Shown here: in pieces, positions 1 to 11,400 of the stretch
Layout of the letters: the number at the start of each line of letters is the position of its first letter
Position numbering within the stretch: position 1 is the first letter of the stretch
The notes under the pieces: generated by a model
The model's input: only the letters and a program-made list of their open reading frames with translations
Databases searched by the model: none
What the model was told of the DNA's origin: nothing
Program-made: the position numbers and the translations under genes
Assembly (NCBI GenBank): GCA_003864495.1
Contig: ML133462.1
Location: 303,274-367,273, forward strand
Reading direction: 5' to 3'
DNA from: Nemopilema nomurai
Taxonomy: Eukaryota; Cnidaria; Scyphozoa; Rhizostomeae; Rhizostomatidae
Length of the DNA stretch: 64,000 bases

Positions 1-1490
1 TTAAAGGTAATCAATTTCGTAGTTGTTTCTAAAACATTTGCTACTGGTCTTGAAATACACAATAATATATATTTACGGAATTCTTTTGGAAACGCAGGCT
101 TTTGAAACATTTGTTAGTGGTGATATACCGGCTGAAGTTGCATTTTCAAACCAAAGTTCATTTTTTTCTTTTGCCTGTGGACGAATCCCCGATATAGCTG
201 ATTCCTATTTAAGGCCCCTTTATCTGGCCCTTGTTTGACGTAAAAGCTGTTAATACATCCTTCTTTAGAAAAACTACCATGGTGTGATTGTTTTATGTCA
301 AGAACTGAAATTTCCGTAGAAACGCCCATTGCCTTCCTCTCGAACTAGGAACTGTATTGAAATGATGTATTTCTTAAAGACTAACTGGTCTTGACATCTT
401 CTTCTAGTCCAAAGTTTTTGGTGCTGGATACCCTAGCTTGCCTTCTATGACTCCTGAGCAGTGGATGGAAAAGCAAATCGCCGACGGAAAAGTTGTTCTC
501 GACTACAAGTATAAAAGTCTATTTCATTTGCTTGTTAACTACATTGGTTTCTACCGTTGCTGGTTTTATTGTTTCTGACCTCGCCCGTTGCTCTATCCCT
601 TCCTAGTTGTATGTCCAATATTTGAGTCAATAGAACAGTTCAAGGTTTTATTCATTCATTTATGGAAAGGCATAAGATAGTCTTTGTGGACACCTAGGAT
701 AGCTGTAAATCATTACTCAGAAGCGGAGTTCCGTTTTCAAGAAGGGAGCTTTCAGAAAAGTATGGTTCTATGAAGGCGCTTTTGTTAAATATTTTGTGCA
801 ATCCCTTTAAGAAGTGCTATTCTCTTGTCAATTCAGCCCGAATGTGAACAGCGTGCCAAAAGAGCATTCGTCTGATGATGATGATGATGACGACGATGAT
901 GAAAAGCTGCAAAAGAAGAGAGCTTGGGACGATTGGAAAGATGGTAAGAGTTGACTTTTTTCATGTGATGTCATTGGAATTTGTAGAAAATTGTAGATTT
1001 TTCATTTCTTTATCCTTCCATTTGAGATATTGAGTATTCTTTAACGATAGCTCTTCAATAATACTCTTGGAACTAGTGTGTGATATGTGACATGAATTGG
1101 GAACAGCAGATAAAACGATGTTGAACAACATCAGATTTGACAAATGATATGATTTGACAAAATGCTTTATCAAATTACGAAGAGAAAAACATTATCTTTT
1201 TATTAAAAAATCTTTTAGTATATAAACAGATTTTTAGCAACTTTTCAAGCATCGGAATTTTAATCCTTTGCAGCCGTATTTTCAGTTCTTTTTTATTTCG
1301 CAGTTCCTTTTCCAGCCTCAGTCGCACTCTATCTGGTTCTTTTCATTAGAATGACTGAACCTAGTGTTCACATTACTTTCTACATTACTTGCTATAAGTG
1401 TTTTTGAGCCAAGCTTTTTAAAGACATTAATTGAAATTAACCTTTTTAGAACACAAAAGAGGTGAGGGCAACCGCAAGGATAGAGGCTGA
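1..1490 (+). CDS. IGBP1: IGBP1/TAP42 (alpha-4) family protein, 3' part only
   Basis: This is the C-terminal part of the PP2A-associated regulator IGBP1 (alpha-4, yeast Tap42), which binds and protects PP2A-type catalytic subunits in the cytosol. Exons seen are 408-508, 837-943 and 1450-1490, with stop TGA at 1488-1490. Bases 1-6 followed by gtaatc at 7 may be the end of the preceding exon. The 408 exon encodes KVFGAGYPSLPSMTPEQW, the family's signature stretch. The 837 exon encodes nine aspartates and then KKRAWDDWKD. The last exon gives EHKRGEGNRKDRG. Introns are GT-AG with phases 2 and 1 that join correctly. The N-terminal TPR-like PP2A-binding domain lies before the window. The acidic run and WDDWKD tail match animal IGBP1 C-termini. 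The gene converges on the minus-strand SLC34 gene across the satellite. Confidence 0.87.
408..508 (+). CDS. IGBP1: IGBP1 exon, FGAGYPSLP signature
   Basis: The exon follows a cttctag acceptor and ends before gtataa. It starts in frame and ends two bases into an Asn codon. It encodes the conserved KVFGAGYPSLPSMTPEQW block followed by a lysine-rich linker (MEKQIADGKVVLDY). Confidence 0.88.
837..943 (+). CDS. IGBP1: IGBP1 exon, acidic run and WDDWKD
   Basis: The exon lies between an attcag acceptor and a gtaaga donor. It encodes a Ser-Ser-Asp9-Glu acidic tract from a GAT/GAC microsatellite and then KLQKKRAWDDWKD. The trinucleotide run makes the length of the acidic tract likely to vary between alleles. 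Confidence 0.87.
1450..1490 (+). CDS. IGBP1: IGBP1 terminal coding exon
   Basis: This short terminal exon follows ctttttag. The split Glu codon is completed and the frame reads HKRGEGNRKDRG and then TGA. It matches the basic Gly/Arg/Asn tail that ends animal IGBP1 proteins (RGYGNR type). Confidence 0.85.
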
Positions 1491-1984
1491 AGCTGATGCT
1501 CAAGTGATTCATTTTGTTCTCAAGCCACGTAGAATATGGAAAAGAACCACAGGTAACCACGAGCTGCCCTTTCGTTGCTTTGCTCAAAATTAGACTCCTA
1601 ATATCACGTCCATAGAGAAAAGCTTGGCAACAAAGCTTGGATGACAATACCATTAAGATAAAAGATCGTAACGTATCAAATATTTTGAGATTCACCTGCT
1701 TACTTGACTGTCCTATATTTCTCAAAAGAAGGTTCACGTATGAACCATTTTTAAAATGGTTTCACGCCAGTTAAAATTTGATCTATTTATTAGCACTCTG
1801 ATACATCCATTCTTTTCCCTGTATTCAAAATATTGATGCGACAGCTCTCATTGCATTATTGAAAATTTGTTTGTAATCCTTAATTTGCAGTACCAAAGGT
1901 TTCATTTGTCTTCCAATGAAAATTTTCTACTGATAAAAGTTCCAGCAGATACCTAACATCATATAATACATATATTCAATTAAA
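1491..1984. other. IGBP1 3' flank/UTR, no further coding
   Basis: This AT-rich stretch holds the start of the IGBP1 3' UTR. I find no AATAAA hexamer here. The first on this strand is at 2057-2062 inside the first satellite monomer. A 139-codon open stretch on the opposite strand (1318-1737) covers the last IGBP1 exon and resembles nothing I know. Confidence 0.6.
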
Positions 1985-2056
1985 AAAGCCTATACCCTTG
2001 GTATTTCGATCAATTTTCCGTCCCAAACCAAATTCTCCATTACTCTTTCTAAATGC

Positions 2057-2062
2057 AATAAA
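2057..2062 (+). promoter_or_regulatory. First AATAAA poly(A) hexamer downstream of IGBP1
   Basis: AATAAA lies in the first satellite monomer, 567 bases past the IGBP1 stop. The same hexamer recurs in nearly every monomer within the variable caataaatagtg/caataaatggtg block. Whether it is used as the IGBP1 cleavage signal is inference. Confidence 0.4.
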
Positions 2063-2163
2063 TAGTGAAACAAAGTACACTACATGCATCGTAAGGTCCA
2101 TATCAATGCATTTTATGAGAAAGAAATGTAAAAAATTTCCCATGAAATTGAGGTGAAAACAGT

Positions 2164-2177
2164 AAGGCTATAGCCTT
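2164..2177. other. 14-bp perfect palindrome in satellite (example)
   Basis: aaggctatagcctt equals its own reverse complement. It or its 12-bp core aggctatagcct occurs in most monomers. Exceptions I noted include 2344 (agcttt), 2523 (gactatag), 3412 and the region near 4300 (ataggc), one near 10.29 kb (ataagcc), one near 10.81 kb (gcttagcc) and one near 15.06 kb (ataacc). Confidence 0.9.
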
Positions 2178-2343
2178 GGTTATTCGATGAATTTTGCGAC
2201 CCAAACCAAATTCTTCATTACTCATTCTAAATACAATAAATAGTGAAACAAAGTACACTACATGCATAGTAAGGTCCATATCAGTGCATTTGATGAGAAA
2301 TTAATGTAAAAAATTTGCCACAAAAATGAGATGAAAACAGTAA
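2166..2343 (+). repeat. Representative 178-bp satellite monomer
   Basis: One unit is measured from the central palindrome to the next. In order it carries the palindrome half with the ccttggttattcgatgaa block, the class-A segment gcgacccaaaccaaattctt, the AATAAA hexamer, gtacactacatgcatag, ggtccatatcagtgcatttg, and the A-rich segment ending in gatgaaaacagtaa. Confidence 0.9.
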
Positions 2344-2393
2344 GGCTATAGCTTTGCTATTTCGATGAATTTTTCGCCAGAATCCAATTTATA

Positions 2394-4590
2394 AATTACC
2401 CCTTCTAAATTCAAGAAATGGTGATACCAAGTACACTACATGCATAGTGAAGTCCATATCAATGCATTTGATGATAAATTAATGAAAAAATATTTGCCAT
2501 CAAAATGAGGTGAAAACAGTAAGACTATAGCCTTGGTCTTTCGATGAATTTTGCGTCCCAAATCAAATTCTTTATTACTCTTTCTAAATACAGTAAATAG
2601 TGAAACAAAGTACACTACATGCATAGTAAAGTCCACATCAATGCATTTTATGAGAAATTAATGTAAAAAATTTACCATGAAATTGAGGTGAAAACAGTTA
2701 GGCTATAGCCTTGGTCTTTCGATGAATTTTGGGACCCAAACCAAATTCTTCATTACTCTTTCTAAATAAAATAAATAGTGAAACAAAGTACACTACATGC
2801 ATAGTAAGGTCCATATCAATGCATTTTATGAGAAATTAATGTAAAAAATTTGCCATCAAAATGAGGTGAAAACAGTAAGGCTATAGCCTTGGTCTTTCGA
2901 TGAATTTTGCGTCCCAAACCAAATTCTTCATTACTCTTTCTAAATACAGTAAATAGTGAAACAAAGTACACTACATGCATAGTAAAGTCCATATCAATGC
3001 ATTTTATGAGAAATTAATGTAAAAAATTTACCATGAAATTGAGGTGAAAACAGTTAGGCTATAGCCTTGGTCTTTCGATGAATTTTGGGACCCAAACCAA
3101 ATTCTTCATTACTCTTTCTAAATACAATAAATAGTTAAACAAAGTACACTACATGCATAGTAAGGTCCATATCAATGCATTTTATGAGAAATTAATGTAA
3201 AAAATTGCCACCAAAATAAGGTGAAAACAGTAAGGCTATAGCCTTGGTATTTTGATGAATTTTGCGTCCCAAACCAAATTCTTCATTATTCTTTCTAAAT
3301 ACAATAAATAGTGAAACAAAGTACACTACATGCATAGTAAGGTGCATATCAATGCATTTGATGAGAAATTAATGAAAAACGTTTGTCACCAAAATGGGGT
3401 TAAAACAGGAAGGCTATAGGCTTGGTATTTCGACGAATTTTTCGCCAGAATCCAAATTATAAATTACCTCTTCTAAATTCAAGAAATGGTGAACAAGTAC
3501 ACTACATGCATAGTGAAGTCCATATCAATGCATTTGATGATAAATTAATGAAAAAATATTTGCCATCAAAATGAGGTGAAAACAGTAAGGCTATAGCCTT
3601 GGTCTTTCGATGAATTTTGCGTCCCAAATCAAATTCTTCATTACTCTTTCTAAATACAGTAAATAGTGAAACAAAGTACACTACATGCATAGTAAAGTCC
3701 ACATCAATGCATTTTATGAGAAATTAATGTAAAAATTTACCATGAAATGAGGTGAAAACAGTTAGGCTATAGCCTTGGTCTTTCGATGAATTTTGGGACC
3801 CAAACCAAATTCTTCATTACTCTTTCTAAATACAGTAAATAGTGAAACAAAGTACACTACATGCATAGTAAAGTCCATATCAATGCATTTTATGAGAAAT
3901 TAATGTAAAAAATTTACCATGAAATTGAGGTGAAAACAGTTAGGCTATAGCCTTGGTCTTTCGATGAATTTTGGGACCCAAACCAAATTCTTCATTACTC
4001 TTTCTAAATACAATAAATAGTTAAACAAAGTACACTACATGCATAGAAAGGTCCATATCAATGCATTTTATGAGAAATTAATGTAAAAAATTGCCACCAA
4101 AATAAGGTGAAAACAGTAAGGCTATAGCCTTGGTATTTTGATGAGTTTTGCGTCCCAAACCAAATTCTTCATTATTCTTTCTAAATACAATAAATAGTGA
4201 AACAAAGTACACTACATGCATAGTAAGGTGCATATCAATGCATTTGATGAGAAATTAATGAAAAACGTTTGTCACCAAAATGGGGTTAAAACAGGAAGGC
4301 TATAGGCTTTGTATTTCGATGAATTTTTCGCCAGAATCCAAATTATAAATTACCTCTTCTAAATTCAAGAAATGGTGATACCAAGTACACTACATGCATA
4401 GTGAAGTCCATATCAATGCATTTGATGATAAATTAATGAAAAAATATTTGCCATCAAAATGAGGTGAAAACAGTAAGACTATAGCCTTGGTCTTTCGATG
4501 AATTTTGCGTCCCAAATCAAATTCTTCATTACTCTTTCTAAATACAGTAAATAGTGAAACAAAGTACACTACATGCATAGTAAAGTCCAC
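2394..4590. repeat. Higher-order repeat of 5-6 monomers
   Basis: A class-B monomer with the unusual variant tcaagaaatgg occurs near 2412, 3478 and 4366. The spacing is 1066 and 888 bp, that is six and five monomers. The monomers between also repeat in the same order with private variants, for example tattttgatga next to ttcattattc at about 3250 and 4135. This is a nested higher-order unit made by unequal exchange, with one extra monomer in the first copy. Confidence 0.8.
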
Positions 4591-7500
4591 ATCAATGCAT
4601 TTTATGAGAAATTAATGTAAAAAATTTACCATGAAATTGAGGTGAAAACAGTTAGGCTATAGCCTTGGTCTTTCGATGAATTTTGAGACCCAAACCAAAT
4701 TCTTCATTACTCTTTCTAAATTCAATAAATGGTGAAACAAAGTACCCTACATGCATAGTAAGGTCCTTATCAATGCATTTGATGAGAAATTAATGTAAAA
4801 AATTTGCCATCAAAATGAGGTGAAAACAAGAAGGCTATAGCCTTGGTCTTTCGATGAATTTTGCGTCCCCAACCAAATTCTTCGTTACTCTTTCTAAATA
4901 CAATAAATAGCGAAACAAAGTACTCTACGTGCATAGTAAGGTCCATATCTTTGCATTTGAGAGAAATTAATGTAAAAAATTTCCATGAAATGAGGTGAAA
5001 ACAGTAAGGCTATAGCCTTGGTATTTCGATGAATTTTTCGCCAGAATCCAAATTATGAATTACCTCTTCTAAATTCAATAAATGGTGAAACAAAGTACAC
5101 TACATGCATAGTAAGGTCCATATCAATGCATTTGATGAGAAATTAATGTAAAAAATTTGCCATCAAAATGAGGTGAAAACAGTAAGGCTATAGCCTTGGT
5201 ATTTCGATGAATTTTGCGTCCCCAACCAAATTCTTCATTACTTTTTCTAAATACAATAAATAGTGAAACAAAGTAGACTACGTGCATAGTAAGGTCCATA
5301 TCTTTGCATTTGATGAGAAATTAATGTTAAAAATTTGCCATCCAATTTAGGTGAAAACAGTAAGGCTATAGCCTTGGTATTTCGATGAATTTTTCGTCAG
5401 AATCCAAATTATAAATTACCTCTTCTAAATTCAATAAATGGTGAAACCAAGTACACTACATGCATAGTAAGGTCCATATCAATGCATTTTATGAGAAATT
5501 AATGTAAAAAATTTCCCATGAAATTGAGGTGAAAACAGTAAGGCTATAGCCTTGGTCTTTCGATGAATTTTGCGTCCCAAACCAAATTCTTCACTACTCT
5601 TTCTAAATACAATAAATAGTGAAACAAAGTACACTACGTGCATAGTAAGGTCCATGTCTTTGCATTTGATGAGAAATTAATGTAAAAAATTTGCCACCAA
5701 AATGAGGTGAAAATAGTAAGGCTATAGCCTTGGTATTTCGATGAATTTTTCGCCAGAATCCAAATTATAAATTACCTCTTTTAAATTCAATAAATGGTAA
5801 AACCAAGTACACTACATGCATAGTAAGGTCCATATCAATGCATTTGATGAGAAATTAATGTAAAAAATTTGCCATCAAAATGAGGTGAAAACAGTAAGGC
5901 TATAGCCTTGGTCTTTCGATGAATTTTGCGTCCCAAACCAAATTCTTCATTACTCTTTCTAAATACAATATATAGTGAAACAAAGTACACTACGTGCATA
6001 GTAAGGTCCATATCTTTGCATTTGATGAGAAATTAATGTAAAAAATTTGCAACCAAAATGAGGTGAAAAGTAAGGCTATAGCCTTGGTCTTTCGATGAAT
6101 TTTGCGTCCCAAACCAAATTCTTCATTACTCTTTCTAAATACAATAAATAGTGAAACAAAGTACACTACATGCATAGTAAGGTCCATATCAATGCATTTG
6201 ATGAGAAATTAATGTAAAAAATTTGCCACAAAAATGAGGTGAAAACAGTAAGGCTATAGCCTTGCTATTTCGATGAATTTTTCGCCAGAATCCAAATTAT
6301 AAATTACCTCTTCTAAATTCAATAAATGGTGAAACCAAGTACACTACATGCATAGTAAGTCCATATCAATGCATTTGATGAGAAATTAATGTAAAAAATT
6401 TGCCATCAAAATGAGGTGAAAACAGTAAGGCTATAGCCTTGGTCTTTCGATGAATTTTGCGTCCCAAATCAAATTCTTCATTACTCTTTCTAAATACAAT
6501 AAATAGTGAAACAAAGTACACTACATGCATAGTAAGTCCATCAATGCATTTTATGAGAAATTAATGTAAAAAATTTACCATGAAATGAGGTGAAAACAGT
6601 AGGCTATAGCCTTGGTCTTTCGATGAATTTTGAGCCCAAACCAAATTCTTCATTACTCTTTCTAAATTCAATAAATGGAAACAAAGTACACTACATGCAT
6701 AGTAAGGTCCATATCAATGCATTTGATGAGAAATTAATGTAAAAAATTTGCCATCAAAATGAGGTGAAAACAGTAAGGCTATAGCCTTGGTCTTTCGATG
6801 AATTTTGCGTCCCAACCAAATTCTTCGTTACTCTTTCTAAATACAATAAATAGGAAACAAAGTACACTACATGCATAGTAAGGTCCATATCTGCATTTGA
6901 GAGAAATTAATGTAAAAAATTTCCATGAAATGAGGTGAAAACAGTAAGGCTATAGCCTTGGTATTTCGATGAATTTTTCGCCAGAATCCAAATTATGAAT
7001 TACCTCTTCTAAATTCAATAAATGGTGAAACAAAGTACACTACATGCATAGTAAGGTCCATATCAATGCATTTGATGAGAAATTAATGTAAAAAATTTGC
7101 CATCAAAATGAGGTGAAAACAGTAAGGCTATAGCCTTGGTCTTTCGATGAATTTTGCGTCCCCAACCAAATTCTTCATTACTTTTTCTAAATACAATAAA
7201 TAGTGAAACAAAGTAACTACATGCATAGTAAGGTCCATATCTGCATTTGATGAGAAATTAATGTAAAAAATTTGCCATCAAATGAGGTGAAAACAGTAAG
7301 GCTATAGCCTTGGTATTTCGATGAATTTTTCGTCCAGAATCCAAATTATATTACCTTTCTAAATTCAATAAATGGTGAAACAAAGTACACTACATGCATA
7401 GTAAGGTCCATATCAATGCATTTATGAGAAATTAATGTAAAAAATTTCCATGAAATGAGGTGAAAACAGTAAGGCTATAGCCTTGGTCTTTCGATGAATT

Positions 7501-8450
7501 TTGCGTCCCAAACCAAATTCTTCACTACTCTTTCTAAATACAATAAATAGTGAAACAAAGTACACTACGTGCATAGTAAGGTCCATATCTTTGCATTTGA
7601 TGAGAAATTAATGTAAAAAATTTGCCACCAAAATGAGGTGAAAATAGTAAGGCTATAGCCTTGGTATTTCGATGAATTTTTCGCCAGAATCCAAATTATG
7701 AATTACCTCTTCTAAATTCAATAAATGGTGAAACAAAGTACACTACATGCATAGTAAGGTCCATATCAATGCATTTGATGAGAAATTAATGTAAAAAATT
7801 TGCCATCAAAATGAGGTGAAAACAGTAAGGCTATAGCCTTGGTCTTTCGATGAATTTTGCGTCCGAAACCAAATTCTTCATTACTCTTTCTAAATACAAT
7901 AAATAGTGAAACAAAGTACACTACGTGCATAGTAAGGTCCATATCTTTGCATTTGATGAGAAATTAATGTAAAAAATTTGCAACCAAAATGAGGTGAAAA
8001 CAGTAAGGCTATAGCCTTGGTTTTTCGATGAATTTTGCGACCCAAACCAAATTCTTCATAACTCTTTCTAAATACAATAAATAGTGAAACAAAGTACACT
8101 ACATGCATAGGAAGGTCCATATCAATGCATTTGATGAGAAATTAATGTAAAAAATTTGCCACCAAAATGAGGTGAAAAAGTAAGGCTATAGCCTTGGTAT
8201 TTCGATGAATTTTTCGCCAGAATCCAAATTATAAATTACTCTTTTAAATTCAATAAATGGTAAACAAGTACACTACATGCATAGTAAGGTCCATATCAAT
8301 GCATTTGATGAGAAATTAATGTAAAAAATTATGCCATCAAAATGAGGTGAAAACAGTAAGGCTATAGCCTTGGTCTTTCGATGAATTTTGCGTCCCAAAC
8401 CAAATTCTTCATTACTCTTTCTAAATACAATAAATAGTGAAACAAAGTAC
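4560..8450. repeat. Duplicated 11-monomer block
   Basis: Private variants recur at offsets of about 1.94 kb. ttttgaga/ttttgagc is near 4685 and 6630; the gagagaaattaatg deletion variant is near 4970 and 6900; ttatgaattacc is near 5055 and 6995; ccccaacc with ctttttctaa is at 5241 and 7181. Eleven full monomers would be about 1958 bp. The second copy is shorter because it carries many 1-3 base deletions, such as atctttgcat becoming atctgcat. Confidence 0.75.
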
Positions 8451-11400
8451 ACTACATGCATAGTAAGGTCCATATCAATGCATTTGATGAGAAATTAATG
8501 TAAAAAATTTGCCACCAAAATGAGGTGAAAATAGTAAGGCTATAGCCTTGGTATTTCGATGAATTTTTCGCCAGAATCCAAATTATAAATTACCTCTTTT
8601 AAATTCAATAAATGGTGAAACCAAGTACACTACATGCATAGTAAGGTCCATATCAATGCATTTGATGATAAATTAATGTAAAAAATTTGCCACCAAAATG
8701 AGGTGAAAACAGTAAGGCTATAGCCTTGGTATATCGATGAATTTTTCGCCAGAATCCAAATTATAAATTACCTCTTCTAAATTCAATAAATGGTAAAACC
8801 AAGTACACTACATGCATAGTAAGGTCCATATCAATGCATTTTATGAGAAATTAATGTAAAAAATTTCCCATGAAATTGAGGTGAAAACAGTAAGGCTATA
8901 GCCTTGGTCTTTCGATGAATTTTGCGTCCCAAACCAAATTCTTCATTACTCTTTCTAAATACAATAAATAGTGAAACAAAGTACACTACGTGCATAGTAA
9001 GGTCCATATCTTTGCATTTGATGAGAAATTAATGTAAAAAATTTGCCACCAAAATGAGGTGAAAACAGTAAGGCTATAGCCTTGGTATTTCGATGAATTT
9101 TCGCCAAATCCAAATTATATTACTCTTTTAAATTCAATAAATGGAAACAAAGTACACTACATGCATAGTAAGGTCCATAACAATGCATTTGATGAGAAAT
9201 TAATGTAAAAAATTATGCCATCAAAATGAGGTGAAAACAGTAAGGCTATAGCCTTGGTCTTTCGATGAATTTTGCGCCAAACCAAATTCTTCATTACTCT
9301 TTCTAAATACAATAAATAGTGAAAAAGTACACTACATGCATAGTAAGGTCCATATCAATGCATTTTATGAGAAATTAATGAAAAAAATTTGCCACCAAAA
9401 TGAGGTGAAAACAGTAAGGCTATAGCCTTGGTCTTTCGATGAATTTTGCGTCCCAAACCAAATTCTTCATTACTCTTTCTAAATACAATAAATAGTGAAA
9501 CAAAGTACACTACGTGCATAGTAAGGTCCATATCAATGCATTTGATGAGAAATTAATGTAAAAAATTTGCCACAAAATGAGGTGAAAACAGTAAGGCTAT
9601 AGCCTTGGTTTCGATGAATTTTGCGCCAGAATCCAAATTATAAATTACTCTTCTAAATTCAATAAATGGTGAAACAAGTACACTACATGCATAGTAAGGT
9701 CCATAAATGCATTTGATGAGAAATTAATGTAAAAAATTATGCCACAAATGAGGTGAAAACAGTAAGGCTATAGCCTTGGTCTTTCGATGAATTTTTGCGT
9801 CCAAATCCAAATTCTTCATTACTCTTTCTAAATACAATAAATGTGAAACAAAGTACACTACATGCAGTAAGGTCCATATCAATGCATTTTATGAGAAATT
9901 AATGTAAAAAATTTCCCATGAAATTGAGGTGAAAACATTAAGGCTATAGCCTTGGTTTTTCGATGAATTTTGCGACCCAAACCAAATTCTTCATACTCTT
10001 TCTAAATACAATAAATAGTGAAACAAAGTACACTACATGCATAGGAAGTTCCATATCAATGCATTTGATGAGAAATTAATGTAAAAACTTTGCCACAAAA
10101 ATGAGGTGAAAACAGTAAGGCTATAGCCTTGGTTTCGATGAATTTTTTCGCCAGAATCCAAATTATAAATTACCTCTTTTAAATTCAAATAATGGTGAAA
10201 CCAAGTACACACATGCATAGTAAGTCCATATCAATGCATTTGATGATAAATTAATGTAAAAAATTTGCCACCAAAATGAGGTGAAACAGTAAGGCTATAA
10301 GCCTTGGTATATCGATGAATTTTTCGCCAGAATCAAATTATATTACCTCTTCTAAATTCAATAAATGGTAAACAAGTACACTACATGCATAGTAAGGTCC
10401 ATATCAATGCATTTATGAGAAATTAATGTAAAAATTTCCCATGAATGAGGTGAAAACAGTAAGGCTATAGCCTTGGTCTTTCGATGAATTTTGCGTCCCA
10501 AACCAAATTCTTCACTACTCTTTCTAAATACAATAAATAGTGAAACAAAGTACACTACGTGCATAGTAAGGTCCATCTTTGCATTTGATGAGAAAATTAA
10601 TGTAAAAAATTTGCCACAAAATGAGGTGAAAAGTAAGGCTATAGCCTTGGTATTTCGATGAATTTTTCGCCAGAATCCAAATTATAAATTACCTCTTTTA
10701 AATTTCAATAAATGGTAAACCAAGTACACTACATGCATAGTAAGGTCCATCAATGCATTTGATGAGAAATTAATGTAAAAAATTATGCATAAATGAGGTG
10801 AAACAGTAAGGCTTAGCCTTGGTCTTTCGATGAATTTTGCGTCCAAACCAAATTTCATTACTCTTTCTAAATTACAATAATAGTGAAACAAGTACACTAC
10901 GTGCATAGTAAGGTCCATATCTTTGCATTTGATGAGAATTAATGTAAAAAATTTGCAACAAAATGAGGTGAAAATAGTAAGGCTATAGCCTTGGTTTCGA
11001 TGAATTTTTGCGTCCCAAACCAAATTTTCATTACTCTTTCTAAATCAATAAATAGTGAAACCAAAGTACACTACGTGCATAGTAAGGTCCATGTCTTTGC
11101 TTTTGATGAGAAATTAATGTAAAAAATTTGCCACCAAAATGAGGTGAAAATAGTAAGGCTATAGCCTTGGTATTTCGATGAATTTTTCGCCAGAATCCAA
11201 ATTATAAATTACCTCTTTTAAATTCAATAAATGGTAAAACCAAGTACACTACATGCATAGTAAGGTCCATAACAATGCATTTGATGAGAAATTAATGTAA
11301 AAAATTTGCCACCAAAATGAGGTGAAAACAGTAAGGCTATAGCCTTGGTTTTCGATGAATTTTCGTCCAAACCAATCTTCATTACTCTTTCTAAATCAAT